A DNA stretch of 64,000 nt from Erpobdella octoculata (Eukaryota; Annelida; Clitellata; Hirudinida; Erpobdellidae), in assembly GCA_963978895.1 (NCBI GenBank), contig OZ022239.1, positions 16,704,470-16,768,469 on the forward strand, in the 5' to 3' direction. Shown piece by piece: positions 24,501 to 58,841 of this stretch (positions are counted from its first letter, which is position 1; every line of letters starts with the position of its first letter). The notes beneath the pieces are model-generated. The model saw only the letters and a list, made by a program, of their open reading frames with translations, did not search any database and had not been told where the DNA came from. Made by a program: the position numbers and the translations under genes.

Positions 24501-25312
24501 TTTAAGCTGATAACTTTTTTAAAATCCCTGTTGCTGCAGTTTGAAAAGTGTAATACTTATCAAAGAATAGCTTACATTTATTTTAGGCAAATTTCATTGG
24601 AAAATCACAGTTTCTGGCTTATAACTTCTTTATTTATTGAACCGAAAAAAACCAATTGGATACTATTTTAAAAAAACCACCAACGATGTGTACAGCACAA
24701 CCCCATTGCAATGAAAATTTTTTAAATTTATTTACATGAAATAATATAACAATATTGCTAACTCCACTATGGCATTATGATTATGCTAAAGCTAAAGTAA
24801 AGTTGTTAAACTAAACTAATAAACTTTAGAACAAGAAATACTACCAAATGAAACTCTTTTCTTCTTTCAAAAGCTTTTTGTATGCCTTCATCTCTCCACA
24901 AATCAGTTAGAGATGTGACGTATTGAACGAAAACTGCCTCATCGAGGTTTATATTATTATCGTGACTGAAAACAAAATTGGCATGAGCAGGGCTCTCTGG
25001 TCGTGTGAAAGTAAGCCTTAATTTCTCTCTGGCGTCAATCAAAACTTTCATGCCTTTTATTATATTTTCGTAAATAATGATTTTATACATTTTTATTTCG
25101 TCTGCTTGGAAGCCTTTGCCGTTAATAATTCTCATCTGCTTTATAAAAGTACTTTTACCACTTTCACCGGGACCCAAAAGCAAAATTTTTATTGTTCTTC
25201 GCAGCCGTGTTTTGTCTCTCGCCAACTGTCTGTCAATTTCACGATTACGATTAGAGGGCTCTTTAAGGTCCGGATCTTTCCTACCACAGCATCTAGCAAG
25301 AAAGTCAGCCAT
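21542..25312 (-). CDS. GNA13: Heterotrimeric G-protein alpha subunit, G12/13 class, 3 exons
   Basis: Coding exons on the minus strand: 25312-24845 (156 codons), 22516-22466 (17 codons), 22120-21542 (192 codons plus TAA); 365 aa, all junctions phase 0, GT-AG. The start MADFLARCC has no Gly2 for myristoylation but has Cys8 and Cys9 as likely palmitoylation sites, as in G13. P-loop GPGESGKST is at about 47-55. The short middle exon [17 protein letters not shown] was found by matching the helical domain end, and restores the family length exactly. Exon 3 carries switch I ARRPTK, switch [14 protein letters not shown] with the catalytic Gln, the guanine-binding NKTD, TTAVDT and the class-specific C-terminus [18 protein letters not shown] and the MADFL start favour G12/13 (Drosophila concertina) over Gs, Gi or Gq. 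G12/13 proteins act at the plasma membrane, activating RGS-RhoGEFs and so RhoA. The P-loop Ala-to-Pro change is unusual. Confidence 0.93.
22728..23095. repeat. Left arm of a long inverted repeat in G-alpha intron 1
   Basis: Starts TGCAATGGAGCTGTGCTATA and pairs, with substitutions and small gaps, with the complement of 24421-24710. Shared phrases include TGGTTTTTCTTCGGTTCAAT, TTTTCCAATCAAAATT and AGCATCTG. The loop is about 1.3 kb. Confidence 0.7.
23519..23795. repeat. Dispersed AT-rich repeat (copy also at 32530-32790)
   Basis: Shared order of phrases: TTGCTTG.GAGC, TGGGA.C.TTTGA, ATTAAATTTTCAAATTGATTGG and AAGGAAAGCAATATTTAATTTT-like sequence. It lies inside the loop of the G-alpha intronic inverted repeat. 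The second copy lies just upstream of NHE exon 5. Confidence 0.65.
24421..24710. repeat. Right arm of the inverted repeat in G-alpha intron 1
   Basis: Ends CAGCACAACCCCATTGCA, the complement of the left arm start (TGCAATGG.GCTGTGCT). See 22728-23095. Confidence 0.7.
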
Positions 25313-27471
25313 GTTTATATTATTAAGTTGACAACTAAATAATAGTGACCAAACCGAAAATATGGTGATGGTAATGTGAACATTTGTAAACAAAATGTAC
25401 TTTAAAAAATTTTAATATAAAAAATTAAAATATATTTTATTTAAAATTTAATTTTATTAATTTTCAATGTGTTATTATTAACATGAACATTTTCATAATG
25501 CTTCTTCTCAGTGTTCTATTTAACTAAAATCTGCTAACAAAAAACGGCAACAAAATGAAAATAAACTTTAAATTATAATCCTTGTCCATATATCGTAAAT
25601 CCGCAACCCCGCGTTGTGGTGCGCGTTAACAGGTTAAAAGCCAGGTAATCGGCAGGAGGCAAATAAATTATTCTAAAAGTATGCAAGGCAGTGCAGGATA
25701 ATGGATTTGGTTAGGTGAGACGTCCGTAATAACTATTATAAATTGGTTTCAGTGACGAAAAATGGTTTTTGAAACTTTCGGCCTATAATCTATCTGGTAA
25801 TAACTAACAACTGACTAAAAATTGATATATTATATTCTATAATATATAATAATCTAACAATCTAGAACTATTCAAGTTTAATTTTATGTGAGTAGGCACG
25901 GAGGTGATTTGAAATTTCAATGAATATTAACTACGTTTGTGATTTAGCATGCGCGATTGGCGCATCGGTAGCAACAGGGATATTTATATAAATGTATTCG
26001 CCTTGTATAACATAACCAGTCCTGCCCTTATAGCCTTATATAGGTAGGTCCATCAATCAAGCTAGCTAACCTAAGTATCTCTCATCTCGTCTCAAGTCAA
26101 GTTAGTTAATTGTTGCATTTTATTCCTTGTTTGTGAAATTTAGTTTATTTTAATAGTTTAGTAAACTTTAACTTTAACTTTTACTAAAGTTTAGTAGTTT
26201 TGTTTTAAGACTTAAGTGTTTCAAAGTCAGTTTGTGTTCTTTAGACAAATTTAAAGTTTGACTGATCTATATAGTACTCTAGGCAGGTTGATTTGATAAT
26301 CATTCCATTTGCATGACTGAGTTTTATTGATATTAGTGGCTGCTAATTAAATTAATGTAGTCTGCCCTTAAAACATTCTATTTAGTTAAATGCTTATAAC
26401 AATTATACCTAATTTTGATATGAATTAAAACTATTTAAAAGAAAACTAGTGTAAATTTTCATGAATTTTGTAATGTTGTACATCAGTACAATCTGAGTAC
26501 ATTCAAGAATTCCCACTACCATTTGCATATTTCGCGTTTCACTACATGACTACATAAGCTCGCATGTAAGTCAATACGGAGAACTTCTTACATTTTTCTA
26601 TTGATGTTTTCTGACGGCCTACTTGAGTTGGCCACAGTAGCTATAAATTGGATCCATCCAGGGAGATATATATTTATCATGTTACTTTAAGTACTGGGTT
26701 TGTTTGCTTTTCTTTTGGAGTAGCATAGCTAATTAAGTATTACCGACTATTACTAATTATCTTAGTTGAACAGGTTGAACATCCGGTAATTTTGAATAAA
26801 TTGCTTATATTGTACTTTAAAGCAATTATTCAACAGGCTCTTTTACAATAATTATATCATAAGAAAATATTAAATTCTTTGACATATTATGACATTATGC
26901 ATCCAGAGATATGTTAGACATTTCAATTTTTAGATTTGTATTTTAAATTTTGAACAAATAATTATTTTAATTATAAGGTTTTTAAAAATTTTATCTTACA
27001 GATTTTAATTATTATGAAATTTGAATTTTATATCTCTACATATAATAAATTATGATATAATAAATTATGCATAGATATCTATGAAATTATGACATAATCA
27101 ATCAATTATTTTGACAAGAAATGCTTGTTATTGATTAGCTGTTTTAAAAAGTTTATTTTTTTGTTTAAATTGAAAATATTTTCAGTGGATTTATTTTCTC
27201 TGGCTACATTGGCTAACATATTGTTTTAATAATAAATATTAGGAAACAACATGAAACAAAGAATCATTTTCTCCATCATTCGATTTTTTAATGTTATAGT
27301 TTTTAGACATTTCCATATTCACTTATCAGCTCTATTAGATGTACGTATTTAAATCTAAAGCATGTATATTATTGTATAGCTTCAAGTTTTAAAATCCTAG
27401 TTTTTTTTTAAAAATCAGGTTCTAGTTTGCTTCTTGATCTCATCCAATTATCATTGTGGAGGAGGAAGAGG
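25313..27471. promoter_or_regulatory. Divergent intergenic region between G-alpha and NHE
   Basis: About 2.2 kb separates the two start codons, which point away from each other, so promoters and 5' UTRs of both genes should lie here. A comparatively GC-rich patch with GCGCGATTGGCGCATCGG (25952-25969) is followed by TATTTATATAAA (25981-25992), a TATA-like block. AT-rich elsewhere; no coding sequence recognised and no transcription start can be assigned. Confidence 0.4.
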
Positions 27472-50981
<23,510 letters not shown>

Positions 50982-52927
50982 TTGGTTGATTATCAACATA
51001 CATTTTCTTCATTCTCAAAATATACTTGACGAGATACTGGCAGAGGTGATGATTATGATATGTATAGTATATCTCTTGCTTGGTGATGATTATGATATGT
51101 ATAGTATATCTCTCGCCTGGTGATGATTATGATATGTATAGTATATCTCTTGCTTGGTGATGATTATGATATGTATAGTATATCTCTTGCTTAGTGACGT
51201 TATTAATACATTTCCTTTTTTTCTTAACTCTCAAATATTTACTCCAGTATGTACTTGAATAATAATAGTAATAATATTTATAACTGTATAACAATGATAA
51301 TAATTAATTTCTATTTGTCTAAGATTTGCCCTAGTGTATATTTTTAATAATAAAAAGGGTTTGTTAAATATTATTATTTTGTTTTGTTTTGTTGCGTGTT
51401 GTTTGTCTTTATCGTTTCAGCTGGAAGAGATTTATTAACATAAGAGATTTAAATCGTGTTTTTGTTTCGTTCTGGCTATTTTTTATTATTTATTTCTTTG
51501 TGATTTTTAATGACAAAAAATTAATAATCTCAGTTGATCTCATGAGTGCAATTGGTATACATGTTTTTCTGTAATGTTTGATTTTATAATTATTATTAGT
51601 TTCGAGTATTTATTGTTTAGTTTATTTTTCATAGATGAATTATAAACTACAATTCTGCTTACTAAATCTTATTTCAGAAAATCTTCCTCATATAATTATT
51701 TTATTAAGATTTGTTATTTTTAAACAATAAAAGAATTTCTTTTATTTCATAAAATTGAAAGTCAGTCATTTTGAAAAAGAAAACTTCTGTTTACTGGCTA
51801 GCTTGAATAATTTATATGACAGCTTCATTTCTCCATTAATCGAATAATTTTTTATATTCTTGTATTGCACAGTTCATAATTTCGTTATGATTTTTTGTTG
51901 GTTTTATAAATGGGCTTTTTGTTTTTATTTTTGAAAACTACTAAATTCTTATTGTTTTTTCACAAATCGATGTTTTGTGCCTTCTTTTAAATCAGAAATT
52001 CCCAGAATAGCAGAGCTGTAGAAGCCAATGGTATCGGCTTTTGAATTTCTCTTGCTTGCTTTCTTTATCAGCCACCAACCACTATACTATATTATCCGTA
52101 CCAATCTATAGATTTGTTATTTATTTTTCAATGAATGAATCAATGTCATTTAAGGAATTTAAATTACCAAATTTCATGACTTTTATATTCACATGCAGCA
52201 TCTAATTGCTCTTCAAATGCAATGTATGTATATTTGTATGTGTGCATATTTATATCTGTAGGTTTTTTCTTATGCAGACATGGACATTATTTCATATTTT
52301 AGATGCAATTATTTTTATTATTTTAAATTTATTTCTGACACTAAAAATAAACTAGTACTCTTTATATCTTTTGAAAATGATGTTCTGTTTGCCAGGATGC
52401 TTTCTATGAACGTTCTATGCCTAGTCCTATCTGTCCGCCATTTTATCAATTTTGTTGTTGCTGCCTCCTTGGACAACTGGTATGCATGATGGCCTTTTGC
52501 TTAATACTTGAAAAAATTCCTTTATTGTAAGAATAAAAGCTGTTTCTTTTACTTCCAGCCAGTAGTATCATTTGCAAAGGTTGAAGAGTTTCAGCGAAGT
52601 CTGCATGTACATAAATTATGCAACCTTGAAGCGTGCTTTTCTTCAGTTGATTGGCCTGCTCTAAATTGTAAAACAGTTTTTATTTAAATAGTAATTCGTG
52701 ACTCACAAAGTTTTAGATTCCAACTTCTCTAAAAATGTTCTGTTCCGCTCTCCAATGACTTGATCATTGGAATTGATTGAATTGAAAAATTTATGAATCT
52801 GGTTTTCATGTGTTTTTCAGTTTTCAATTGATTTATGGTAGTAGCAGAGTCATAAGCTCAGTACAGAGTGGGCGGGGGAGGTGGGGCAAAAATCAACTTT
52901 TTAAATTACGCTTTATCTGTTTTTTCC
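50982..52927. other. 3' UTR and flank of NHE, no further gene recognised
   Basis: Contains a 37-bp tandem repeat (51044-51191) and an AATAAA at 51726-51731 as a possible polyadenylation signal. The short plus-strand frames at 51389-51574 and 52280-52489 are AT-rich without recognisable domains. Confidence 0.5.
51044..51191. repeat. 37-bp tandem repeat, 4 copies, after the NHE stop
   Basis: The unit GGTGATGATTATGATATG plus TATAGTATATCTCTTGCTT is repeated four times with few changes, starting about 60 bp after the stop codon, hence probably transcribed in the 3' UTR. Confidence 0.92.

Positions 52928-52995
<68 letters not shown>
52928..52995. repeat. (AAT)n array, 3' tail of the adjacent LINE
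   Basis: About 22 AAT units on the plus strand, i.e. (ATT)n at the 3' end of the minus-strand LINE. L2/CR1-group LINEs often end in short tandem repeats instead of poly-A. Confidence 0.9.
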
Positions 52996-52997
<2 letters not shown>

Positions 52998-54730
52998 TGT
53001 CTGACAATATTTTAAGTGGCGTAAATCCTAATGGACTTCAAGGCCACTGAACAAGTGGGTCTTTAGTGTCTTTCTAAAAGTCTCAATTGTCTCTGCGGAG
53101 GAAGACGGTTCCATCATAGTCGTGGGCCAGCTACCACAAACGATCTGTCTCCAGCGCTCTTGAATTTCCCTGCCGACACACGAAGTTGAGACGATGATGA
53201 TGATCGGAGTCTTCTTCGAGCCAGAATGTCCTGCAGTCGCTGAATCTTCGACGCGAGGAATGTGGGGACCATCCCGTTGAGATATTTGAAATTTATGAGC
53301 GCCAGCTTGAAATCGATTCTGCTGTTTATTCTGAGCCATTGAAGTTCGCGGAGAATCGGAGAAATGTGATCGCGCCTGTGAGCTCCAGCAACGAGTCTAG
53401 CAGTTGCGCTGACAACAGATTGAAGGCGTCGAGTGAGAGACGTGGGTAGGCCGACTAGAGCTGAGTTGCAATAATCAAGCCTAGAGAGAACTAGAGAGGT
53501 GGCGAGAGTCTTGGGAGCAGACACTGGAAGTGATGGTGCGCCGGCTTTGATCTGTCCCAGTTTCATGAAACACGTACGTGAAGTATAGCCGACGTGTGTG
53601 TGCATAATTAAGTCAGAGCCCAGGAAAACTTCAAGATTTTTCACCGAAGACTTCGGCGAGATCCATTCATTTCCGATTCGAACTGGAGCTGTTGGACGCT
53701 GGGAGCTACGCCGTCGGCTGGTGAACCAGATGACTTCTGACTTTTTTGGGTTTAATTGTAGGCGGCTTGATTTCATCCACTGATAAATGTTGTCAACGCA
53801 GGCCGAGACAAGAGACGAGAGCTCCGCGGCATGATCGAGAGCGCAGTGGCCGTAGATTTGGGTGTCGTCTGCATAAAAATGCGCCTGCAGACCATGACCG
53901 GCTATGATGTTATAGAGGTCAGAGGTGTAGAGTGAAAAGAGGGTTGGGCCGAGGACGGATCCTTGAGGAACGCCGCATGTTACATGGGAAAAAGAAGACG
54001 ATGCACCGCCGACCCTGACCCGGAAGACCCTGCCTACCAGGTATGACCTTAGCCAGCCGAGGGCGTGCCCGTCAAGCCCGAAGGAGATGCGTAGCCTCCG
54101 GAGAAGTATTTCTTGGTCGACGGTGTCGAACGCCGAAGAGAGGTCGAGAAGAGCGAGGAGTGTACATTTTCCTTGATCGGCTGCACTCAAGACGTCGAAG
54201 AGGACTTTAAGCACAGCGGTTTCTGTCGAGTGAAATTGACGGTACGCTGATTAATTTATTGGGTATAGATTGTTGTCGTTTAGATGCTTCGTGATTCTGC
54301 TAAGGATTAGACGTTCCAGAAGCTTTGAGATAACTGTTAGATTTGAAATGGGACGATACTAGTTGGTGTCGCCGCTATTGAGATTGGGCTTTTTGAGTAT
54401 TGGAGTACAGAGAAGTTTTGTAAACTGGAGGGGGCTTGACCATCGATATCGTCCAGCTGATCAACAGATGATCAGATAGGTCGGTGTCGTACGTTTTGAT
54501 CACAGGTGCAGGGAATAAGATTCGCGTTACGACGATGTCGATGATGCCTCCCCTGCTGTGTGTTGGCCGATTGACATGCTGAACGAACCCGTGGTCATTT
54601 AAGATGCTTAAGAATTTGCTAGTGTGTGTGTCCTCTGGTCGGTCAAGCCCGATGTTAATGTCTCCGGAGATGACGATGTCTTCGTTGAAAACAGCCTGTT
54701 CGTCGAGTAGCTCCGAAAATTTATAATTTA
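52996..54730 (-). pseudogene. CR1/L2-type LINE with endonuclease and RT remnants
   Basis: Minus strand, 5' to 3'. The C-terminal half of an AP-type endonuclease (about 54720-54450) has GDINIGLD, a PTHSRGG phrase and LSDHLLI with the catalytic Asp-His. The RT start follows with stops (ISNLTVISKLLERL near 54350; SAYRQFHSTETAV near 54240). Then a 366-codon open part (54214-53114) has LLDLSSAFDTVDQ, GVPQGSVLGPTLF and HFYADD, then LDYCNSALVGLP, LQWL and KSAGDRSFVVAGPR. A frame slip near 53130 leads to the final helix TFRKTLKTHLF, followed by the (ATT)n tail. Truncated at its 5' side near 54730. Relatively GC-rich in coding parts, so fairly young. Confidence 0.88.
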
Positions 54731-55128
54731 ATTGAATCCATAGTCCATAAAGCTCAAATCAAAGGAAATCCACAAAAGATTTCGGGAAAATTTGTTCAAA
54801 ACTGTCCACGGGTCGATTCATGGAATTTCAACTAGTAACTAGCAGAGGTGAGCAAAATACTGACCTAAAGGTATTTGAAATACCAAATACTAAAATACTT
54901 GAGAAAATCATTTAAAATACTAAAACAACAAATACTTCTTCGAGGGTCTTAAAATACTAAAATACAATATACGTATTTCAAAATACTTTTATTAAAAATA
55001 CAAATACAATTTATTCGACACACATAATCTGAGATACAAATACAAAAATAAAATGTTTTTTTCACAAACAAATCACAAAACAAGTTTATTGTTTGCCTTT
55101 AACAGTAACTGCTGCTGAAAATTTTCAT

Positions 55129-56290
55129 CAGTCATACATGCTCATTTTTTGTTGAGCACCATATGAAAACAGCCACTCAACCGGCGCAAAAGATGGTATC
55201 CCAATGTTGTATCTGGAAAAAATTTGTTTCACTGCAGGATACTTGTGTAAAATATAAAATGAAGAAGATATTGAAAAACTTCAACATTTGTGACAACTTC
55301 ATTTGATGAAGTTGCTACACTTTCAAAGGAAAAAAATCATGACCTGCTAGCACAACTAAATCAGATATGCTACTTTCATCGATGTTAGTTACACCTGCAA
55401 GTTCTTGTTTAGTTCTCAGCAGAAAAAGACTTTTTATTCTTTCCGGACTGTCCGCTGGGAGCTATCTTAATTTTAAACAAGTAAAGGAAAAATCGAGCTT
55501 TTTAACACAAACTTTGATTTCATATACACTCGATTTAGAAATACGATAGATGTTCAAATTAAATTGTTTTTTTAATTGAATTATGTATTGTCATCTAATA
55601 TAAAGCTTTGCTGAAAGTTTCAGCTTCCTAGCTAGTCAAAAAACTGGTTAAATTTTACTTGCAAGATTTGCGTTCAGAGAAAACCACACGCACTCACACA
55701 CAAACAGAGATTGTAACCTAAATAAAAGTTTGTAAAAAGGATGAGATACAGCTGCCTAGATGTAGTCGCTAACACCAATTTCAAGATTCAAATAAGACCT
55801 GAATCGCTTAGCCATGGCTTCTTTTAGTCCCTTGCACAATGATGCACAATATGCCATATTTTTATTGCCTAAGGATATAAGTTTGTCTTGAATGCGTAAC
55901 GATGTTCGCAACAAATTACCCATATAACAATTCTGCTCGCCTTACAAGTGATCCAGGCTATCTGCCAGGCTTCATGCACTCGACAAATAAATGTAAAAAC
56001 TCAATTTCGTAGTCTTTAAAAACTGCCACATTGAGAGCAACACACATATCTTTCAGCTTTTCACTGGCTTTTAACAAGCAACAGACACTGTCGTACAATG
56101 AATTCCATCTTGTTGGGTATGGACACATCGGTTGAGAGTTCATTATAGCAAAATAATCTTCGCAAAATTTAGGTGATCGCGAACATTTGTTCTAAAATAT
56201 TAGGCTGAAAGTATGACTGCTGCATCTGTGATGCACGAGGAATTGTTATTTCAAACTCTTCATCCTCATCAGTTAAAATTCTATACAAAT
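55129..56290 (-). pseudogene. hAT transposase remnants of the 54843-58833 element
   Basis: Minus strand. ASQMQQSYFQP near 56200. MCPYPTRWNSLYDSVCCLL (56140-56085), the conserved hAT TRWNS motif. LRTSLRIQDKLISLGNKN and CKGLKEAMAKRF (55920-55800). After the interrupting repeat, a C-terminal dimerisation motif IGIPSFAPVEWLFS (near 55190). Several stops and the repeat insertion make it non-functional. A different hAT subgroup from the element at 46323. Confidence 0.8.
55478..55735 (+). repeat. Dispersed ~230-bp repeat, copy C
   Basis: Same family and orientation as 9655-9890, interrupting the hAT transposase remnant. Confidence 0.7.
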
Positions 56291-56387
56291 TGAAACATAG
56301 AAGTATTTTAAAAAACAAGTATTTTGATATGTGTTTTTTAAAATACAAATACTCTAAAAAAGTAGTTAAATACCAAAATACAGTAGT

Positions 56388-56571
56388 GCTTGAATAATAG
56401 CCCATGGAATAATAAATTAGGACCTCGGTTCTATTTTGTTGGTTTACGGAGCTCGAGGTAATGATTAAGAGGGACAGACGGGGGCATTCGTATAACGGTG
56501 TTAGAGGTGAAATTCTTGGATCGCCGTAAGACGAACTACTGCGAAAGCATTTGCCACGAATGTTTTCATTG
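56388..56571 (+). rRNA. 18S rRNA fragment (partial, ~180 nt), fused to a LINE
   Basis: Follows the metazoan 18S sequence closely: CATGGAATAAT, GGACCTCGGTTCTATTTTG, GAGGTAATGATTAAGAGGGA, CAGACGGGGGCATTCGTAT, GTGTTAGAGGTGAAATTCTT, GGATCGCCGTAAGACGAACT, ACTGCGAAAGCATTTGCCA and ending GAATGTTTTCATT. This is the central (about nt 800-1000) region. A few differences from consensus (for example AATAAATTAGG) indicate a pseudogene fragment. At 56572 it changes abruptly to LINE sequence in the same orientation. The 5' limit is fuzzy (56388-56402). Confidence 0.9.
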
Positions 56572-58610
56572 AAGGAGCGCCACGCCTTTTCAGGGAAAGA
56601 AGAAAAGTCAAGATCCCAAAAACATCACCCACTTGAAAACTGAAACAAAAAATATCTCAGACTCCTGCGTGCAAAACGTAGATACTTCTATAACCTTCGC
56701 CTTTCGGAGGAAAGGAATCCTGCAGTCCGCTGGAGGATGATCAGAGAGGTGGCTGGCCCTGCGGGGAGTCGGGTGTCTGCAGCACCGTCACCGAAAGCCT
56801 ATTCAAAATTTCTTTCTGAAAAACTTTAGAGCATTCGACAATCGACAGCGAATGCACCCCCGCCTGTCTATTCATCTCTAAACCAGGCGGTCGAATTTTG
56901 TCAATTCGACCCTACCACTTTTGATGAAGTAGCGAAACTGATCCGCGCTTTGCCAAACAAACAATGTAGCCTGGATCATATCCCAACTTGGCTCCTTAAA
57001 AGGCTACTCCCGGTGTTAGCGTTCTACTTGGTTAGTCTTGTTAACTGCTCACTCACTACCGGCCACGTACCTTCAGTTTCAAGCTTGCTCGTTTATTGTC
57101 AGTCCTAAAAAAGCCAACTCTTGATCCACACTTGCCGTCGTCATATAGACTAATCTCAAACTTGTGTGTTCTATCTAAACTTTTTGAGCGACTCGTTATG
57201 AGGCGTCTTCAAGACTATCTCGACAAGAACTCTTTCTTTCCGACAACGCAGTCTGCCTATCGTCGATACCACTCCACTGAAACGGCAATGCTAAGAGTCG
57301 TTGCGGATATCCGTCGGGCCATTGATTCAGGCGATGTCGTCTTACTCCTTCTCGACATGTCGGCTGCTTTCGACACTGTCGACTACGACTACTGCGAAAG
57401 CATTTGCCACGAATGTTTTCATTGAAGGAGCGCCACACCTTTTCAGGGAAAGAAGAAAAGTCAAGATCCCAAAAACATCACCCACTTGAAAACTGAAACA
57501 AAAAATATCTCAGACTCCTGCGTGCAAAACGTAGATACTAGATGTTTCTTTCGGCATCCGTCAGACTGTAGATGGTTAGATTCGATCCAACCTGACAGGC
57601 AGAACACAAACGCTCATCACGCCTGACGGCTCGGCGGTGACCGATGACATCCTTTCTGGAGTCCCACAGGGCTCTGTTCTCGGTCCGCTGCTGTTCTTGC
57701 TTTACGTTGATGAAGTGGAGGGTCTTGTCGTTCAATGTGGTTTGTCTAGCCACCAATACGCTGATGATATACAATTATATGGACATTGCAAGCCAAAAGA
57801 TATTTCATATCTCTTCCTGAGGATAGAAGGCTGTTTTTCCAGTATTGCCGACTGGACGGCGTCAAATCGGCTACTACTAAACTCGGGGAAGACTGAGCTG
57901 ATGGGGCTTGGATCGGACCATGCGCTGCGTTCATTGCCGCCAGCATCGGTGCAGCTTGCTGGTGCTGAAATTCGCCCGTCAAAGATAGTCAAAAGTCTCG
58001 GTGTTTACCTTGACCCAACCTTGTCTATGGGTTCCCACGTCAACAGGACATCAGCCCGTTGCTATGCGGGTTCTCAGGGAAATTAGACCTTTTGTTTTTC
58101 GAGAGGTTCTAACAACACTTCTAGTTCAGTTGGTATTAACGCGACTGGACTACTGCAATTCTTTACTAGCAAATGCTAACAAAAAAACACTGTATACTTT
58201 CCAGAAGATGTTAAACACTGCTGCCAGACTTGTCTTCGCGTCGAGTAGGGCTTGTCATGTCACTCCGCTATTGGACAAGCTTCAGTGGTTAAAAATTCAA
58301 AAATTCAAAACAGCAAATATTATCTTCAAAGCCATGCTCTATGGCTCACCGGAATACATAAGCTCCCTCCTGGTTATTTCAAATACAGTTCAAAGAAGAT
58401 CATCTCTCCGATCAGCTGATCTTCCTACTTTCATCATTCCCAGATACCATCTCACAAAGTTCGGAGACCGATCCTTCCATGTTGCTGGACCAGTCATTTG
58501 GAACGCTCTTCCACCGGGGGTCAGAGAACATTCGACCTACAACAACTTTTCCACATTTTTGAGAACTCACCTCACTCACCTATCCTTTAATATGACAATT
58601 TAAACCATAA
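56572..58610 (+). pseudogene. CR1/L2/Rex1-type LINE, 5' truncated, RT disrupted
   Basis: Starts in the linker between endonuclease and RT (LRLSEERNPAVRWRM), continues with TTFDEVAKLIRALPNKQCS and DHIPTWLLKRLLPVL, slips frame near 57085, then VLKKPTLDPHLPSSYR, SAYRRYHSTETAMLRVV and LLDMSAAFDTVD. There the RT is interrupted by a 152-bp block (57388-57539). It resumes with DVSFGIRQTVDG, a stop, LTGRTQTLI, GVPQGSVLGPLLFLLY and YADDIQLYGH (catalytic), then LGVYLDPTLSMGSHV. A frame slip near 58080 follows, and then LDYCNSLLANANKK, LQWLKIQKFK and GDRSFHVAGPVIWNALPP to a stop near 58603. Different subfamily from the two minus-strand LINEs. Confidence 0.88.
57388..57539 (+). repeat. 152-bp duplicate of the 18S/LINE junction (copy of 56535-56686)
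   Basis: Starts ACTACTGCGAAAGCATTTGC (18S part, 37 nt) and ends CAAAACGTAGATACT (LINE part). I see one difference from 56535-56686 (GCCACGCC versus GCCACACC). It replaces the RT codons between FDTVD and the SFGI region. Confidence 0.92.
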
Positions 58611-58841
58611 ATATAAAGTTAAATTTATAATTTCTGCGACTGTTTTTGCTTGCTGACTTGGTTGAGTGCTCTTTATAATCTTTTTGTTTGATTTTAAAGC
58701 ACTTAAAAATTGAAAAAATGGAATTGGAAATACAAAATACTTCATCGCCGGTATTTAAATACCAAATAAAATACTATTTTATTTTGAAAATACGTATTTT
58801 AAATACTTGTATTTGAAATAGTGCCCACCTCTGGTAACTAG

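Larger units (their letters stand above)
54843..58833. mobile_element. hAT-family element with 8-bp target duplication, carrying nested insertions
   Basis: Left end CAGAGGTGAGCAAAATAC (54843) and right end ...GTGCCCACCTCTG (58833) are inverted repeats (CAGAGGTG.GCA). They are flanked by identical GTAACTAG at 54835-54842 and 58834-58841. Subterminal zones are dense in AAATACTT/AAATACCAAAATAC repeats at both ends. Inside are minus-strand transposase remnants, a dispersed repeat copy (55478-55735), and a plus-strand 18S-LINE chimera (about 56388-58610). Confidence 0.88.

Noticed and set aside
56388..56571. Part of a real rDNA unit
   Set aside because: Only about 180 nt of 18S is present, bounded by hAT and LINE sequence.
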